Source of the DNA: JAXMDC01 sp046349035
GTDB lineage: Bacteria > Pseudomonadota > Alphaproteobacteria > Rhizobiales > Kaistiaceae
Assembly (NCBI GenBank): GCA_046349035.1
Contig: JAXMDC010000004.1
Coordinates: forward strand, 186,001-250,000
Direction of reading: 5' to 3'
DNA length: 64,000 nucleotides
Shown here: one piece after another, positions 15,391 through 24,563 of the stretch
Numbering within the stretch: the first letter of the stretch is position 1
Layout of the letters: every line of letters begins with the position of its first letter
Made by a program: the position numbers and the translations under genes
Notes under the pieces: model-generated
The model's database searches: none
Seen by the model: the letters and a program-made list of their open reading frames with translations, nothing else
Told to the model about the DNA's origin: nothing

Positions 15391-18064
15391 CGTTCTCGGG
15401 CGGCGCCTTGCCGCGCTTGGATTTGCTCTTGCCGGCCGGCTTCTTCTTCGCCGGCGCTTTCTTCGGGGCGGCTTCGCCCGCTTCCGCCGTCTTGCCCGCA
15501 GCTTTGGCTGCGCCGCGGGTGCGGCCGCGCTTGGCCGGGGGACCCTGCTCGGCCTTTCTGGCGAGAAGGCCAAGCGCCTCTTCGAGGGTCACCGCGTCAG
15601 GGCTGGTGCCGCGAGGTAGCGTCGCGTTGAGGGTGCCGTGATTGACGTAAGGTCCGTAACGGCCGTCGCGCACGGTCACCGGCTTGCCGTCGTCGGGATG
15701 CGCCCCGAGTTCGCGCAGCGCTGCAGGCGTCCGGCGGCCGCGCTTTCCGCCGCCCGCCATCTTGTCGGCAATCAGAGTAACCGCGCGATTGACCCCGACG
15801 GTGAACACCTCATCGGCGGATTCGAGGTTGGCGAATACGCCCCCGTGCTCGACGTAGGGTCCGTAGCGGCCAATACTCGCTATGATCGGCTTGCCGGATT
15901 CGGGATGAGGACCGACTTCCCGCGGCAGGCGAATCAGCGCCAGCGCCTTCTCGAAGTCGAGTGTATTCGGATCCCAGCCCTTCGGTATGCCCGCCCGCTT
16001 CGGCTTCTCCTCGCCCTCGGCTTCGCCAAGTTGCAGGTAGGGACCAAACCTCCCCGACCGCAGAGTGATTTCTTTGCCGCTGTCCGGGTCGGTACCCAGC
16101 GCACGCGCCTCGATGCCCGCCGCGCCCTCCGCACCATTCTCCCCACCGACCGCCAGCTGCCGCGTGTAGCGGCACTCGGGATAGTTAGAGCAGCCGATAA
16201 AGGAGCCGTACTTGCCGAGCTTCAGCGACAGCCGACCGACGCCGCAGCTCGGGCACGCCCGCGGATCGCCGCCATCGGTCCGGGTCGGGAAGATGTGCGG
16301 AGCCAGAAGGTTGTTCAGCGCCTCCAGGACATCGGTGACCCGAAGCTCCTTGGTCTTGTCGACGTCCGCCGAGAATTGACGCCAGAACTCCCGCAGCACC
16401 TCCTTCCAGGAGATGTCGCCGTTGGAAATCCGGTCGAGCTGATCCTCCAGCGCCGCGGTGAAGTCGTACTCCACATAGCGGACGAAAAACGCCTCAAGGA
16501 AAGCCGTGACGAGGCGGCCTTTGTCTTCCGGGATGAGGCGCTTCTTCTCAAGTCGCACATAACCGCGATCGCGGATCACCGAAAGCGTCGCCGCGTAGGT
16601 GGAAGGCCGGCCGATGCCCAGCTCTTCCATTCGTTTGATCAGCGTCGCCTCGGTATAGCGGGGCGGTGGCTCGGTGAAGTGCTGCTCGCAGAAGATACCG
16701 CGCTCGGTGAGACCTTCGCCGACATTGACCGCCGGCAGACGCGCGCCGTCCTCGTCCTCCTCGTCGTCGCGGCCTTCCTGGTACAGCGCTAGGAACCCGG
16801 GAAAACGCACAACCGACCCGTTGGCCCGCAGATCGACCGCCGGACCGGTACCGGTCGCAGCGACTTCCACCACCGTCCGCTCGATTTCCGCCGATGCCAT
16901 TTGGCTGGCGATGGTTCGCTGCCAAATCAGCGCGTAGAGGCCGGAGTGGGCCGGATCGAGGGCGCGGGTCACCGCCTCGGGGAGACGCCGCAGATCAGTG
17001 GGACGGATCGCTTCGTGCGCTTCCTGCGCATTCTTGGCGCGGGCAGTATAGGTACGGGGCTTTTCCGGCACGAAGGTCGCGCCGAACTTCTCCCCGATCA
17101 CCGCCCGCGCGGCGGCGATCGCTTCCGGGGCGATCTGAACGCCGTCGGTTCGCATGTAGGTGATCAGCCCAACCGTTTCGCCATCCAACTCGACGCCCTC
17201 ATAGAGTCGCTGTGCGATCCGCATTGTTTCGTTGGCGGAGAGACCGAGCTGGCGCGAGGCCTCCTGCTGCAGTGTCGAGGTCGTGAAGGGCGGCGGCGGG
17301 TTGCGCCGCGTCGGCTTGGCTTCGACCGAGCGAACGGAGAAACGGGCGCCGCGGAGCGCCGTTTCGATGTCGCGCGCCGCTTCTTCCGCCGGGATATCGA
17401 GGCGGCCGACCTTGTTGCCGGCGACGCCGACGACACGGGCGCGAAAGCGGTCGTTGCGCGGGGTGTCTAGGTCGACGTCGATCGACCAGTATTCCCGCCG
17501 GCGGAACGTCTCGATCTCGTTCTCGCGGTCGCAGACGAGGCGAAGCGCAACCGACTGCACACGCCCCGCCGATCGCGCCCCTGGCAGCTTGCGCCAAAGG
17601 ACGGGGGACAGCGTGAAGCCGACAAGATAGTCCAGCGCGCGCCGCGCGAGATAAGCCTCCACCAAAGGCGCATCGAGCGCCCGCGGGTGCTTCATTGCGT
17701 CGAGGACCGCCTCGCGGGTCACGGCGTTGAAGACGACGCGCTCGACCTTCTTGTCCTTGATTGCGTTTCGCGCTTTCAGAACCTCAAGGACATGCCACGA
17801 GATCGCCTCGCCTTCGCGATCCGGGTCGGTTGCGAGTATCACTCGACCGGCGTTCTTGACCGCCTTGACGATATCCGAGAGGCGCTTCTGCCCCTTAGCG
17901 TCGACCTCCCAGTCCATCGCAAAGTCGTCATCCGGGCGAACCGATCCGTCCTTGGACGGAAGATCCCGGACATGACCAAACGACGCCAGCACCTCGTAGT
18001 CGCTGCCGAGATACTTGTTGATGGTCTTGGCCTTAGCGGGCGACTCGACGATGACGAGGTTCAT
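15380..18064 (-). CDS. topA: DNA topoisomerase I (type IA)
   Basis: An 894-residue enzyme that relaxes negative supercoils. The Toprim domain carries VIVESPAKAKTI (residues 3-14) and the acidic ATDPDREGEAISWH (78-91). The active-site tyrosine is Y303 in LITYMRTDG. Downstream are a zinc-finger unit (CPSCGVGRLSLK..GSFIGCSNYPEC) and several repeats of the GRYGPYV type found in alphaproteobacterial TopA. The tail is Lys/Ala-rich. The start is the ATG at 18064 (MNLVIVESPAK); nine extra in-frame codons upstream are not conserved. It lies between dprA and rnr, as in many Hyphomicrobiales. Confidence 0.96.
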   Translation of the reverse strand: MNLVIVESPAKAKTINKYLGSDYEVLASFGHVRDLPSKDGSVRPDDDFAMDWEVDAKGQKRLSDIVKAVKNAGRVILATDPDREGEAISWHVLEVLKARNAIKDKKVERVVFNAVTREAVLDAMKHPRALDAPLVEAYLARRALDYLVGFTLSPVLWRKLPGARSAGRVQSVALRLVCDRENEIETFRRREYWSIDVDLDTPRNDRFRARVVGVAGNKVGRLDIPAEEAARDIETALRGARFSVRSVEAKPTRRNPPPPFTTSTLQQEASRQLGLSANETMRIAQRLYEGVELDGETVGLITYMRTDGVQIAPEAIAAARAVIGEKFGATFVPEKPRTYTARAKNAQEAHEAIRPTDLRRLPEAVTRALDPAHSGLYALIWQRTIASQMASAEIERTVVEVAATGTGPAVDLRANGSVVRFPGFLALYQEGRDDEEDEDGARLPAVNVGEGLTERGIFCEQHFTEPPPRYTEATLIKRMEELGIGRPSTYAATLSVIRDRGYVRLEKKRLIPEDKGRLVTAFLEAFFVRYVEYDFTAALEDQLDRISNGDISWKEVLREFWRQFSADVDKTKELRVTDVLEALNNLLAPHIFPTRTDGGDPRACPSCGVGRLSLKLGKYGSFIGCSNYPECRYTRQLAVGGENGAEGAAGIEARALGTDPDSGKEITLRSGRFGPYLQLGEAEGEEKPKRAGIPKGWDPNTLDFEKALALIRLPREVGPHPESGKPIIASIGRYGPYVEHGGVFANLESADEVFTVGVNRAVTLIADKMAGGGKRGRRTPAALRELGAHPDDGKPVTVRDGRYGPYVNHGTLNATLPRGTSPDAVTLEEALGLLARKAEQGPPAKRGRTRGAAKAAGKTAEAGEAAPKKAPAKKKPAGKSKSKRGKAPPENDGE

Positions 18065-18245
18065 GCGCGCTGCATCTTCTCCGCTGGCCAACCAAACGCC
18101 TGGGAAGCGGCGCGGTTAGGGCAGACTCCCGAACAGGGAGCCGAAGCGGCGGCGGACAATTTAGGAAGACAGGGGTGGTGTCAACCACTGCGCGATAACA
18201 TCTTTACGAATCCCCGCATCCGCGAGCCGCCAACAAGCCTGCCTG

Positions 18246-19379
18246 TCACAGCACCGAAACCCGACCTCCGCCGTGCCGTTCCAGCCGCCCGGCCAGGTCA
18301 AGTTCGAGAAGGACGAGATGCACGACACTGGCCGGCACACCGCTCGACCGGATCACATCATCGATCATCGTCGGCGCTGGACCGAGCACAGTAAGAACGC
18401 GCTCGCGCTGACCGGTGTCCGCCAGCCCGTCGTCCCGGTCGGCATAGGCGGGCGCCCGTTCGCTGACGCCGGCATCGACCCGCAGCCGGGTGCGATCGCC
18501 AAGCATGGGCGCGATCACGTTCACGACGTCCTCGGCCGTCTCGACGAGGTGCGCACCATTCTTGATGAGACGGTTCGTACCGGCCGCCCTCGGATCGAGG
18601 GGCGACCCCGGCACCGCACAGACCACCCGTCCCTGTTCGCCGGCAAGGCGCGCTGTGATGAGGGAGCCAGAGCGATCCGCAGCTTCGACCACGACGACGG
18701 CGAGCGCCATGCCGGAGACGATGCGGTTCCGCCGGGGAAAGTCGCGGGCCCGTGGCTCCCAGCCGAGCGGCATTTCGCTGATCAGGGCTCCGGTCTCCCG
18801 GATCCGCCGAGCGAGCGGGTCGTTTTCCGGCGGATACACCTGGTCGAGGCCGCCAGCCATCACCGCCACAGTACCATTGCCGATCGATGCTTCATGCGCC
18901 GCCGCATCGATCCCGCGAGCGAGACCGGACACCACCAGATACCCCTCTTCGCTCAGACCGGCGGCGATGGTCATCGCCATCTTGCGCCCGGCGGCCGAGG
19001 CGTTGCGCGACCCAACAATGGCAACGGCCGGGCGCCGCAAGCAGTCGACCTGCCCGATGGCGGACAACAGAGGCGGGGCATCCTCGACGTGCTTGAGCCA
19101 GGGCGGATAATTCTCGCTGTCGATTGCAAGAAGCTCGACGCCCATTGCCTCAAGCGCCCGCAACTCACCTTCTGCCTCGGCCGTCCCTTCGAGCGTAATC
19201 CGCCGCCCCGCTTTTGCCGTGAGACCCGGCAGCGCTGCCACAGCCTGGCCTGCCGAGCCGAAACGCATCAGCAGGTCCCGGAACGTGATCGGGCCGATCG
19301 TCGGCGAGCGGATAAGGCGTATCCGTGCGATCAGTTCGGCCCGGTCGATTGAGCGGTCAGTGCCGGGCGCTTTGGTCAT
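18246..19379 (-). CDS. dprA: DNA-processing protein DprA (Smf)
   Basis: A 377-residue protein that loads RecA on incoming single-stranded DNA in natural transformation. The Rossmann-like core is intact: VAIVGSRNAS, YLVVSGLARGIDAAAH, TVAVMAGGLDQVYPPEN, PRRNRIVSGMA and the GSLITARLAGEQGR segment. An N-terminal SAM-like region (GPITFRDLLMRFG) and a C-terminal winged-helix remnant are present. The gene starts three bases downstream of the plsY stop. DprA is widespread in bacteria without known competence, so it does not prove transformability. Confidence 0.95.
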   Translation of the reverse strand: MTKAPGTDRSIDRAELIARIRLIRSPTIGPITFRDLLMRFGSAGQAVAALPGLTAKAGRRITLEGTAEAEGELRALEAMGVELLAIDSENYPPWLKHVEDAPPLLSAIGQVDCLRRPAVAIVGSRNASAAGRKMAMTIAAGLSEEGYLVVSGLARGIDAAAHEASIGNGTVAVMAGGLDQVYPPENDPLARRIRETGALISEMPLGWEPRARDFPRRNRIVSGMALAVVVVEAADRSGSLITARLAGEQGRVVCAVPGSPLDPRAAGTNRLIKNGAHLVETAEDVVNVIAPMLGDRTRLRVDAGVSERAPAYADRDDGLADTGQRERVLTVLGPAPTMIDDVIRSSGVPASVVHLVLLELDLAGRLERHGGGRVSVL

Positions 19380-19382
19380 GGT

Positions 19383-19973
19383 CTATTTCTTGGCACCGAT
19401 GCGGGACTCCGTGCCCGCCCGCAAACGCTCGATGTTGGGACGATGCTTCAGCCACAACAACAGCGCCAGGCCGATGCACAGCCACGCGGCCTCCGGCTTC
19501 CCGATGAGTACCAAAGCCAGCGGAGTGATTGCGCTCGCCGTCAACGCCGACAGCGACGAATAGCGCGAGAGCACGGCCACCACGAGCCAGACGATCGCGA
19601 AGATCGCTGCGCCTTGCCAAGCGGTGCCGAGGAGCACGCCGAGATAGGTCGCAACCCCTTTCCCGCCACGAAATCCAAGCCAAACCGGGAAGAGGTGGCC
19701 GAGGAAGGCGCCGCCCCCAGCGGCGAGCCCAGCCTCAGGCGAGATCAGGGCGCCCAACGCCACCGCCACCGTACCCTTGAGGGCGTCGAGGATCAGCGTT
19801 GCTGCCGCCAGGTCCTTGCGTCCCGTCCGCAGAACATTGGTCGCACCGATGTTCCCCGACCCCACCGTCCGCAGGTCCTGGGTGCCGGCGAGGCGCGTCA
19901 GCAACAGGCCAAACGGTATCGAGCCGAGAAGATATCCCCCGACAGCCGCGCCGAGCAGTATTACCCAGTTCAT
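19383..19973 (-). CDS. plsY: Acyl-phosphate:glycerol-3-phosphate acyltransferase PlsY
   Basis: A 196-residue inner-membrane enzyme for the first acylation in phospholipid synthesis. The three conserved loop motifs are visible: VGSGNIGATNVLR (about 38-50), FRGGKGVATYLG (about 100-111) and KHRPNIERL near the C-terminus. About five hydrophobic segments fit the known topology. The start is the ATG at 19973. It sits 35 bases after pyrC' and 3 bases before dprA. Confidence 0.95.
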   Translation of the reverse strand: MNWVILLGAAVGGYLLGSIPFGLLLTRLAGTQDLRTVGSGNIGATNVLRTGRKDLAAATLILDALKGTVAVALGALISPEAGLAAGGGAFLGHLFPVWLGFRGGKGVATYLGVLLGTAWQGAAIFAIVWLVVAVLSRYSSLSALTASAITPLALVLIGKPEAAWLCIGLALLLWLKHRPNIERLRAGTESRIGAKK

Positions 19974-20008
19974 TCTGTCCCGATGGTTTTTGCCCGCCCG
20001 ACCGCGGG

Positions 20009-21337
20009 TCAGTCGGCAGCGTAATTGTAGACGGTTCGACCGGCAATCACGGTTCGCAGGACGCGTCCGACGAATTCCGTGCCCTCGAACGGAGTGTTCT
20101 TCGATCGCGAGCGCAGGCGGTCGCTATCGACCGTCCAGCGCAGGTTGGGATCGACGACGATCAGGTCGGCGGGCGAACCGGGCGCTAACCGGCCGACCTC
20201 CAAGCCGAGGCGCTCGGCTGGCCGCGTCGCCAGGGCACGGAACAGCGTCACCAGATCGAGCTTGCGCTCATGCACCAGGCGGAGCCCTGCGGCGAGCATC
20301 GTTTCAAGACCGACGGCTCCGTCAGCAGCCTCGGCAAAGGGATGGCGCTTCGTGTCGACATCCTGCGGGTCGTGGCTCGACACAATGGCGTCGATGACGC
20401 CGTCCGCAACGCCCTTCACGACCGCCAGGCGATCTGCTTCGGAGCGAAGTGGCGGCGATACCTTGAAGAAGGTGCGATACGATCCGACGTCGGTCTCGTT
20501 CAGCGCCAGGTTATTGATCGATACGCCGCAGGTGACATCAATTCCGTCCGCCTTGGCCCGGCGAACGATCTCAACCGACTCCGCGCAGGATATCGCCCGT
20601 GCGTGGTAGCGCCCTCCCGTCAGCCGGGCGAGCCTGATGTCCCGCTCCAGCGTGACGATCTCCGCTTCCTTGGGAATGCCCGGCAGCCCGAGCCGGGTGG
20701 CGGTCTCTCCTTCGTTCATCACCCCGGAGCCGACCAGGTCCGCGTCCGCGATGTGGTTGACGATCAGTCCGCCGAAGGCACGCGCATATGTCAGAGCTCG
20801 CAGCATCACGGCTGCATTGGCAACCGACTTGCGTCCATCGGTAAAGGCGACGGCCCCCGCCTCCTGAAGCAGCCCAAATTCGGTGATCTCCGCACCGCCT
20901 TGCCCCTTGGTCAGCGCCGCTGCCGGCCACACCCGAACCTCGGTCACGTCGCGCGCCCGCCGCGAGATGAAGTCCACCAGCGCCGCGTCGTCGATCACCG
21001 GATCGGTGTCCGGCATGGTGACGATGGAAGTCACGCCGCCCGCCGCCGCCGCTTCGCCCGCCGAGGCGAACGTTTCACGATGCTGGGCACCAGGTTCGCC
21101 GACAAAGACGCTCAGGTCGACCAGACCGGGCGCGACGATCGCTCCCTTGCAGTCGATGGACTCCGTTCCGGCCGGCAGTGGTGATTGCGACTCCGGACCG
21201 GCACTGACGATCCGGCCGCGCTGGACCAGCACCAGGCCGGCAACATCGAGCGAGCGGGCCGGATCGATGACGCGTGCATTGCGAAAGGCGACCGGCCGAT
21301 CGTCAGGTGCACGCAGCGGAATCGACTGGGCCATCAT
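20009..21337 (-). CDS. pyrC: Dihydroorotase-like protein PyrC', probably catalytically inactive
   Basis: A 442-residue amidohydrolase-fold protein aligned with type I dihydroorotase along its length. The metal site is gone: the HxH of the PGL(I/V)DxHxH motif is S76 and F78 (GLVDLSVFVGEPG), the His of the HVSTAES motif is A248 (ARAISCAES), and the catalytic Asp of ATDHAPH is S321 (VSSHDPQ). His195 (NHIADAD) remains. Such PyrC' proteins are known partners that hold aspartate carbamoyltransferase PyrB in a dodecamer, with true dihydroorotase encoded elsewhere. The start at 21337 overlaps the pyrB stop by four bases (ATGA), supporting a complex. Annotating it simply as dihydroorotase would be misleading. 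Confidence 0.9.
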   Translation of the reverse strand: MMAQSIPLRAPDDRPVAFRNARVIDPARSLDVAGLVLVQRGRIVSAGPESQSPLPAGTESIDCKGAIVAPGLVDLSVFVGEPGAQHRETFASAGEAAAAGGVTSIVTMPDTDPVIDDAALVDFISRRARDVTEVRVWPAAALTKGQGGAEITEFGLLQEAGAVAFTDGRKSVANAAVMLRALTYARAFGGLIVNHIADADLVGSGVMNEGETATRLGLPGIPKEAEIVTLERDIRLARLTGGRYHARAISCAESVEIVRRAKADGIDVTCGVSINNLALNETDVGSYRTFFKVSPPLRSEADRLAVVKGVADGVIDAIVSSHDPQDVDTKRHPFAEAADGAVGLETMLAAGLRLVHERKLDLVTLFRALATRPAERLGLEVGRLAPGSPADLIVVDPNLRWTVDSDRLRSRSKNTPFEGTEFVGRVLRTVIAGRTVYNYAAD

Positions 21338-22299
21338 TCGTTGGGCAGCTGCGCGGCCAGCGCTTCCAGCACCGCCATCCGCACTGCCACTCCCATTTCC
21401 ACCTGTTCGCGAATGAGGCTTTGCGCGCCGTCAGCGACTGCCGAGTCGATCTCGACACCGCGGTTCATCGGCCCCGGATGCATGACGAGCGCGTCGCCTT
21501 TGGCGAGCGCGAGCTTCTCCTCGTCGAGACCGTAGAAACGAAAATACTCGCGCACCGAGGGCACAAACGATCCGTTCATCCGCTCCCGCTGCAGGCGAAG
21601 CATCATCACGATGTCGGCGCCGGCAAGACCCCGTGTCATGTCGGTGAAGGCGCTGACACCCAGCCGTTCGATGCCGGCCGGCAGCAAGGTCGGCGGCGCC
21701 ACGACTCGGACCTCGGCACCGACCGTCCTGAGGAGGAGGATATTGGACCGTGCGACGCGACTGTGCAGCACGTCACCGCAAATCGCCACGACAAGGCCCT
21801 CAAGCCGACCTTTGCGTCGCCGGATGGTCAAAGCATCGAGGAGCGCTTGGGTCGGATGCTCGTGCGCGCCGTCGCCGGCATTGATCACCGAACAGCCGAC
21901 CTTCCGGGCCAGAAGTTCCACCGCGCCGGCGGCATGGTGGCGCACAACCAGGATGTCCGGCCGCATGGCGTTCAGCGTCATCGCCGTGTCGATGAGGGTT
22001 TCGCCCTTTTTCACCGAGGAGGCAGACACCGCCATGTTCATGACATCGGCGCCAAGCCGCTTGCCGGCGATTTCGAAGGATGATTGGGTGCGGGTGGACG
22101 CTTCGAAGAAGAGGTTGATCTGCGTCCGCCCGCGCAGGACCGCTTTCTTCTTCTCGATTTGCCGCGAGACCTCAATCTCGGATTCGGCCAGATCGAGAAG
22201 GAATTCAATCTCTTGGCGGGAGAGTAGCTCGATCCCCAACAAATGCCGGTGCCCGAAGGCGAGCGGCAGGCTGGAGGCTAGAGCGTTCATTAAAGCCAT
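21334..22299 (-). CDS. pyrB: Aspartate carbamoyltransferase catalytic subunit
   Basis: A 321-residue enzyme that joins carbamoyl phosphate and aspartate in pyrimidine synthesis. The carbamoyl-phosphate loop is FFEASTRTQSSFE, followed by SASSVKKGETL, VVRHHAAGA, the GDGAHEHPTQALLD segment and the C-terminal MHPGPMNRGVEI. All active-site motifs are present. The start is the ATG at 22299; another ATG at 22290 is possible, and a TTG at 22329 is less likely. Upstream, and divergent, is the acyl-CoA dehydrogenase gene. Confidence 0.95.
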   Translation of the reverse strand: MALMNALASSLPLAFGHRHLLGIELLSRQEIEFLLDLAESEIEVSRQIEKKKAVLRGRTQINLFFEASTRTQSSFEIAGKRLGADVMNMAVSASSVKKGETLIDTAMTLNAMRPDILVVRHHAAGAVELLARKVGCSVINAGDGAHEHPTQALLDALTIRRRKGRLEGLVVAICGDVLHSRVARSNILLLRTVGAEVRVVAPPTLLPAGIERLGVSAFTDMTRGLAGADIVMMLRLQRERMNGSFVPSVREYFRFYGLDEEKLALAKGDALVMHPGPMNRGVEIDSAVADGAQSLIREQVEMGVAVRMAVLEALAAQLPNE

Positions 22300-22402
22300 G
22301 CCTGTAGCCGGAGTCGGAGCGGCAGGCAAGCTTGCATTCTCTGACCATGATAGGCTGTTGACGGCTGTGGCGAATCGAGCGGCGACTACGGGCGGGGTGG
22401 AG

Positions 22403-24043
22403 ATGAACGTAGGCTTTCGGAAAGAGGATTCCGTTAACCTACCGGCGCCGTTCCTCGGCCAAAATCTTTATCAATCGGACCCGGCGCTGATCTCGCTGAC
22501 CGACGCGGTACCCCAGGCCGTGGCGGACGATCTCGCTCAGCACGGCACATTCTGGGGCTCGCAGGAGGCCTCGGAGCTCGGTCGCCTCGCCAACGAACAC
22601 GCTCCCCTTCTGCGCACGCACGATGCCGGTGGCACCCGCATCGACCTCGTCGAATTCCACCCCGCCTATCACGCCTTGATGCGGCGGAGCATCGCCGCCG
22701 GGCTCCATTCTTCCGTCTGGGACGCCCAGGGGCCTGAAAGCGGCGTGCGCACCGTTGCCCGTGCCGCCCGCGTCTACCTTGCTGCTGGCGTCGAGCCCGG
22801 TCACCTCGCGCAGCTCGCCACCACCAACTCCGCCATTGCAGCGCTCGGCCATACACCGCGGCTGGCCGAGTCCTGGCTGCCCTTCATCCGCTCGCGCCGC
22901 TACGACCAATCGCAGCGCCCGGTCGCTGACAAACACGGCGCCCTTCTGGGCCTCGCCATCACCGAACGCCAAGCGGGCACTGACCTCCGTCAACTCGCCA
23001 CTATTGCCCAGCGTGTCGACAGCAGCGCCTACCGCCTCACTGGACATAAGTGGTTCGTATCCGGGGCCATGAGCGACGGCTTCGTCACCCTGGCTCAAAC
23101 TCAAGAGGGCATCTCCGCCTTTCTGATGCCTCGGGTACTGCCCGACGGCTCGCGCAATTCATTCCGATTCTCCCGTTTGAAGTCCAAGCTCGGCAACCGG
23201 TCGCAAGCCACGGCGGAGATCGAATTGGACTCCGCCCTGGCGCTCCTGCTCGGCGAAGCCGGCCACGGCGTCTCGGCAATCGCCGAAATGTCGGCTCTGG
23301 CCCGGCTCGACTCCGCACTGGTTTCGGCTGCCCTGATGCGCATGGCAGTAGCCGAAGCCGTGCATCACGCCCGCCAGCGCGTAGCCTTCGGCCAGCCACT
23401 GATCGCGCAGCCGATGATGATCCGCGTACTCGCGGACATCGCGCTCGATGCAGTCGCGGCGGCGGCACTTGTTTTCCGGCTCGCCGAGGCCTTCGACCGC
23501 GCCAATGACGACCCGAGCGAAGGCGCTTTCGCCCGCCTCATGACGCCGGTGACCAAGTACTGGGTCGGCAAGGCCGCGGCTCCGCTCATCGCCGAAGCCA
23601 TGGAATGCATTGGCGGCAACGCCGTCGTTGAAGAAAGCCGCCTGCCGCGGCTCTACCGCGAGGCGGCAGCTGCCGCGATCGATCACGGCCCAGGCAACGT
23701 CGCTTGCCTCGACGTGCTGCGGGTTCTTCGGAAATCTTCCGAAGCGCTGGAGGCAGTGCTCACCGTCTCCGCCAACTCGCTCGGCGGCGCCGCGAAGACA
23801 ACGATCAATGTCCTACGTGCAGCTACGGCGGTCGCCCTTGCCGACGAAGGCTCAACCCGCAAGCTCGTCGAACAGTTGGCGATGACGGTCGCCGCCGCCG
23901 CGCTCCGCCGCGGTTTCCCTGCCGCCATTGCCGACGCTTTTCTCGAAACCAGGCTCGGCAAAGAGTGGCGCCTCACCTACGGCATGCTCGACTCGCGTTT
24001 CGACGCTCGCGCTTTCATCGATTATCTCTATCCGCAGCAGTAG
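22403..24043 (+). CDS. AidB-like acyl-CoA dehydrogenase
   Basis: A 546-residue flavoprotein close in length to E. coli AidB (about 541). The N-terminus has QNLYQSDPAL, resembling AidB's NLYLSD; GLAITERQAGTDL and YRLTGHKWFVSGAMSDGFVTLAQT form the substrate and FAD region; the later AMECIGGNAVVEESRLPRLYREA is a conserved acyl-CoA dehydrogenase block. AidB binds DNA and isovaleryl-CoA and is linked to alkylation response. Here the function is inferred, and an ordinary acyl-CoA dehydrogenase role is possible. The start is the ATG at 22403 with GGTGGAG upstream. The frame is open far upstream but runs antisense to pyrB. The 3' end overlaps ruvX tail to tail by 29 bases. Confidence 0.83.
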   Translation: MNVGFRKEDSVNLPAPFLGQNLYQSDPALISLTDAVPQAVADDLAQHGTFWGSQEASELGRLANEHAPLLRTHDAGGTRIDLVEFHPAYHALMRRSIAAGLHSSVWDAQGPESGVRTVARAARVYLAAGVEPGHLAQLATTNSAIAALGHTPRLAESWLPFIRSRRYDQSQRPVADKHGALLGLAITERQAGTDLRQLATIAQRVDSSAYRLTGHKWFVSGAMSDGFVTLAQTQEGISAFLMPRVLPDGSRNSFRFSRLKSKLGNRSQATAEIELDSALALLLGEAGHGVSAIAEMSALARLDSALVSAALMRMAVAEAVHHARQRVAFGQPLIAQPMMIRVLADIALDAVAAAALVFRLAEAFDRANDDPSEGAFARLMTPVTKYWVGKAAAPLIAEAMECIGGNAVVEESRLPRLYREAAAAAIDHGPGNVACLDVLRVLRKSSEALEAVLTVSANSLGGAAKTTINVLRAATAVALADEGSTRKLVEQLAMTVAAAALRRGFPAAIADAFLETRLGKEWRLTYGMLDSRFDARAFIDYLYPQQ

Positions 24044-24530
24044 TCGGCGCCCGCTTCCCGGCGGCCAACGTCCGCAGTCTGTCGAGAAAGCCTTGCAGGA
24101 TGTAGCTGGCGGCCATCTTGTCGACGAGTTCGGCTCGACGGGCTCGGCTGCGATCTGCCTCGATCAGCGTTCGCGTGACCGCCGCCGTCGAGAGGCGCTC
24201 GTCCCAGAACGCGATCGGCAGGGAGATCGCGGCGGCGAGGTTGCGTGCGAATGCTCGTGTTGCCTGAACACGGGGCCCCTCCGAACCGTCCATGTTCAGC
24301 GGCAATCCAAGCACGAAACCGACGGCGGCGCGCTCTGCGACAATCGTCCGCAATGCCTCTGCGTCGTCGGCGAAGCGTCGCTTGGCGAGGGTCGTCAGCG
24401 GCGAGGCAACTCGGCGGCCAATATCCGAGATCGCAACTCCGATCGTCTTGGTGCCGAGATCGAGACCGAGCAGCGGCCCGCTTGCCGGCAGGGCGGCGAC
24501 AAACTGATCGAGACTCGGCTCCGCCGCCAT
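24015..24530 (-). CDS. ruvX: RuvX/YqgF family putative pre-16S rRNA nuclease
   Basis: A 171-residue RNase H-fold protein. GLDLGTKTIGVAISD (about residues 21-35) carries the first catalytic Asp, VGFVLGLPLNMDGSEGPR is the conserved central block, and WDERLSTAAV carries the other acidic residues. The family is thought to complete the 5' end of 16S rRNA. In related genomes ruvX lies directly before pyrB; here a convergent AidB-like gene separates them. Confidence 0.92.
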   Translation of the reverse strand: MAAEPSLDQFVAALPASGPLLGLDLGTKTIGVAISDIGRRVASPLTTLAKRRFADDAEALRTIVAERAAVGFVLGLPLNMDGSEGPRVQATRAFARNLAAAISLPIAFWDERLSTAAVTRTLIEADRSRARRAELVDKMAASYILQGFLDRLRTLAAGKRAPTTAADRDNR

Positions 24531-24563
24531 GGCAACTCCCTCGCCGGAGCCGAATCGGCGCCG

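Noticed and set aside
20009..21337. Annotation as active dihydroorotase
   Set aside because: Three metal or catalytic positions are replaced, so the structural PyrC' role is preferred.
21611..22402. Extended N-terminus of the AidB-like protein (264 extra codons)
   Set aside because: This part is antisense to pyrB, and the family N-terminus plus a ribosome site begin at 22403.
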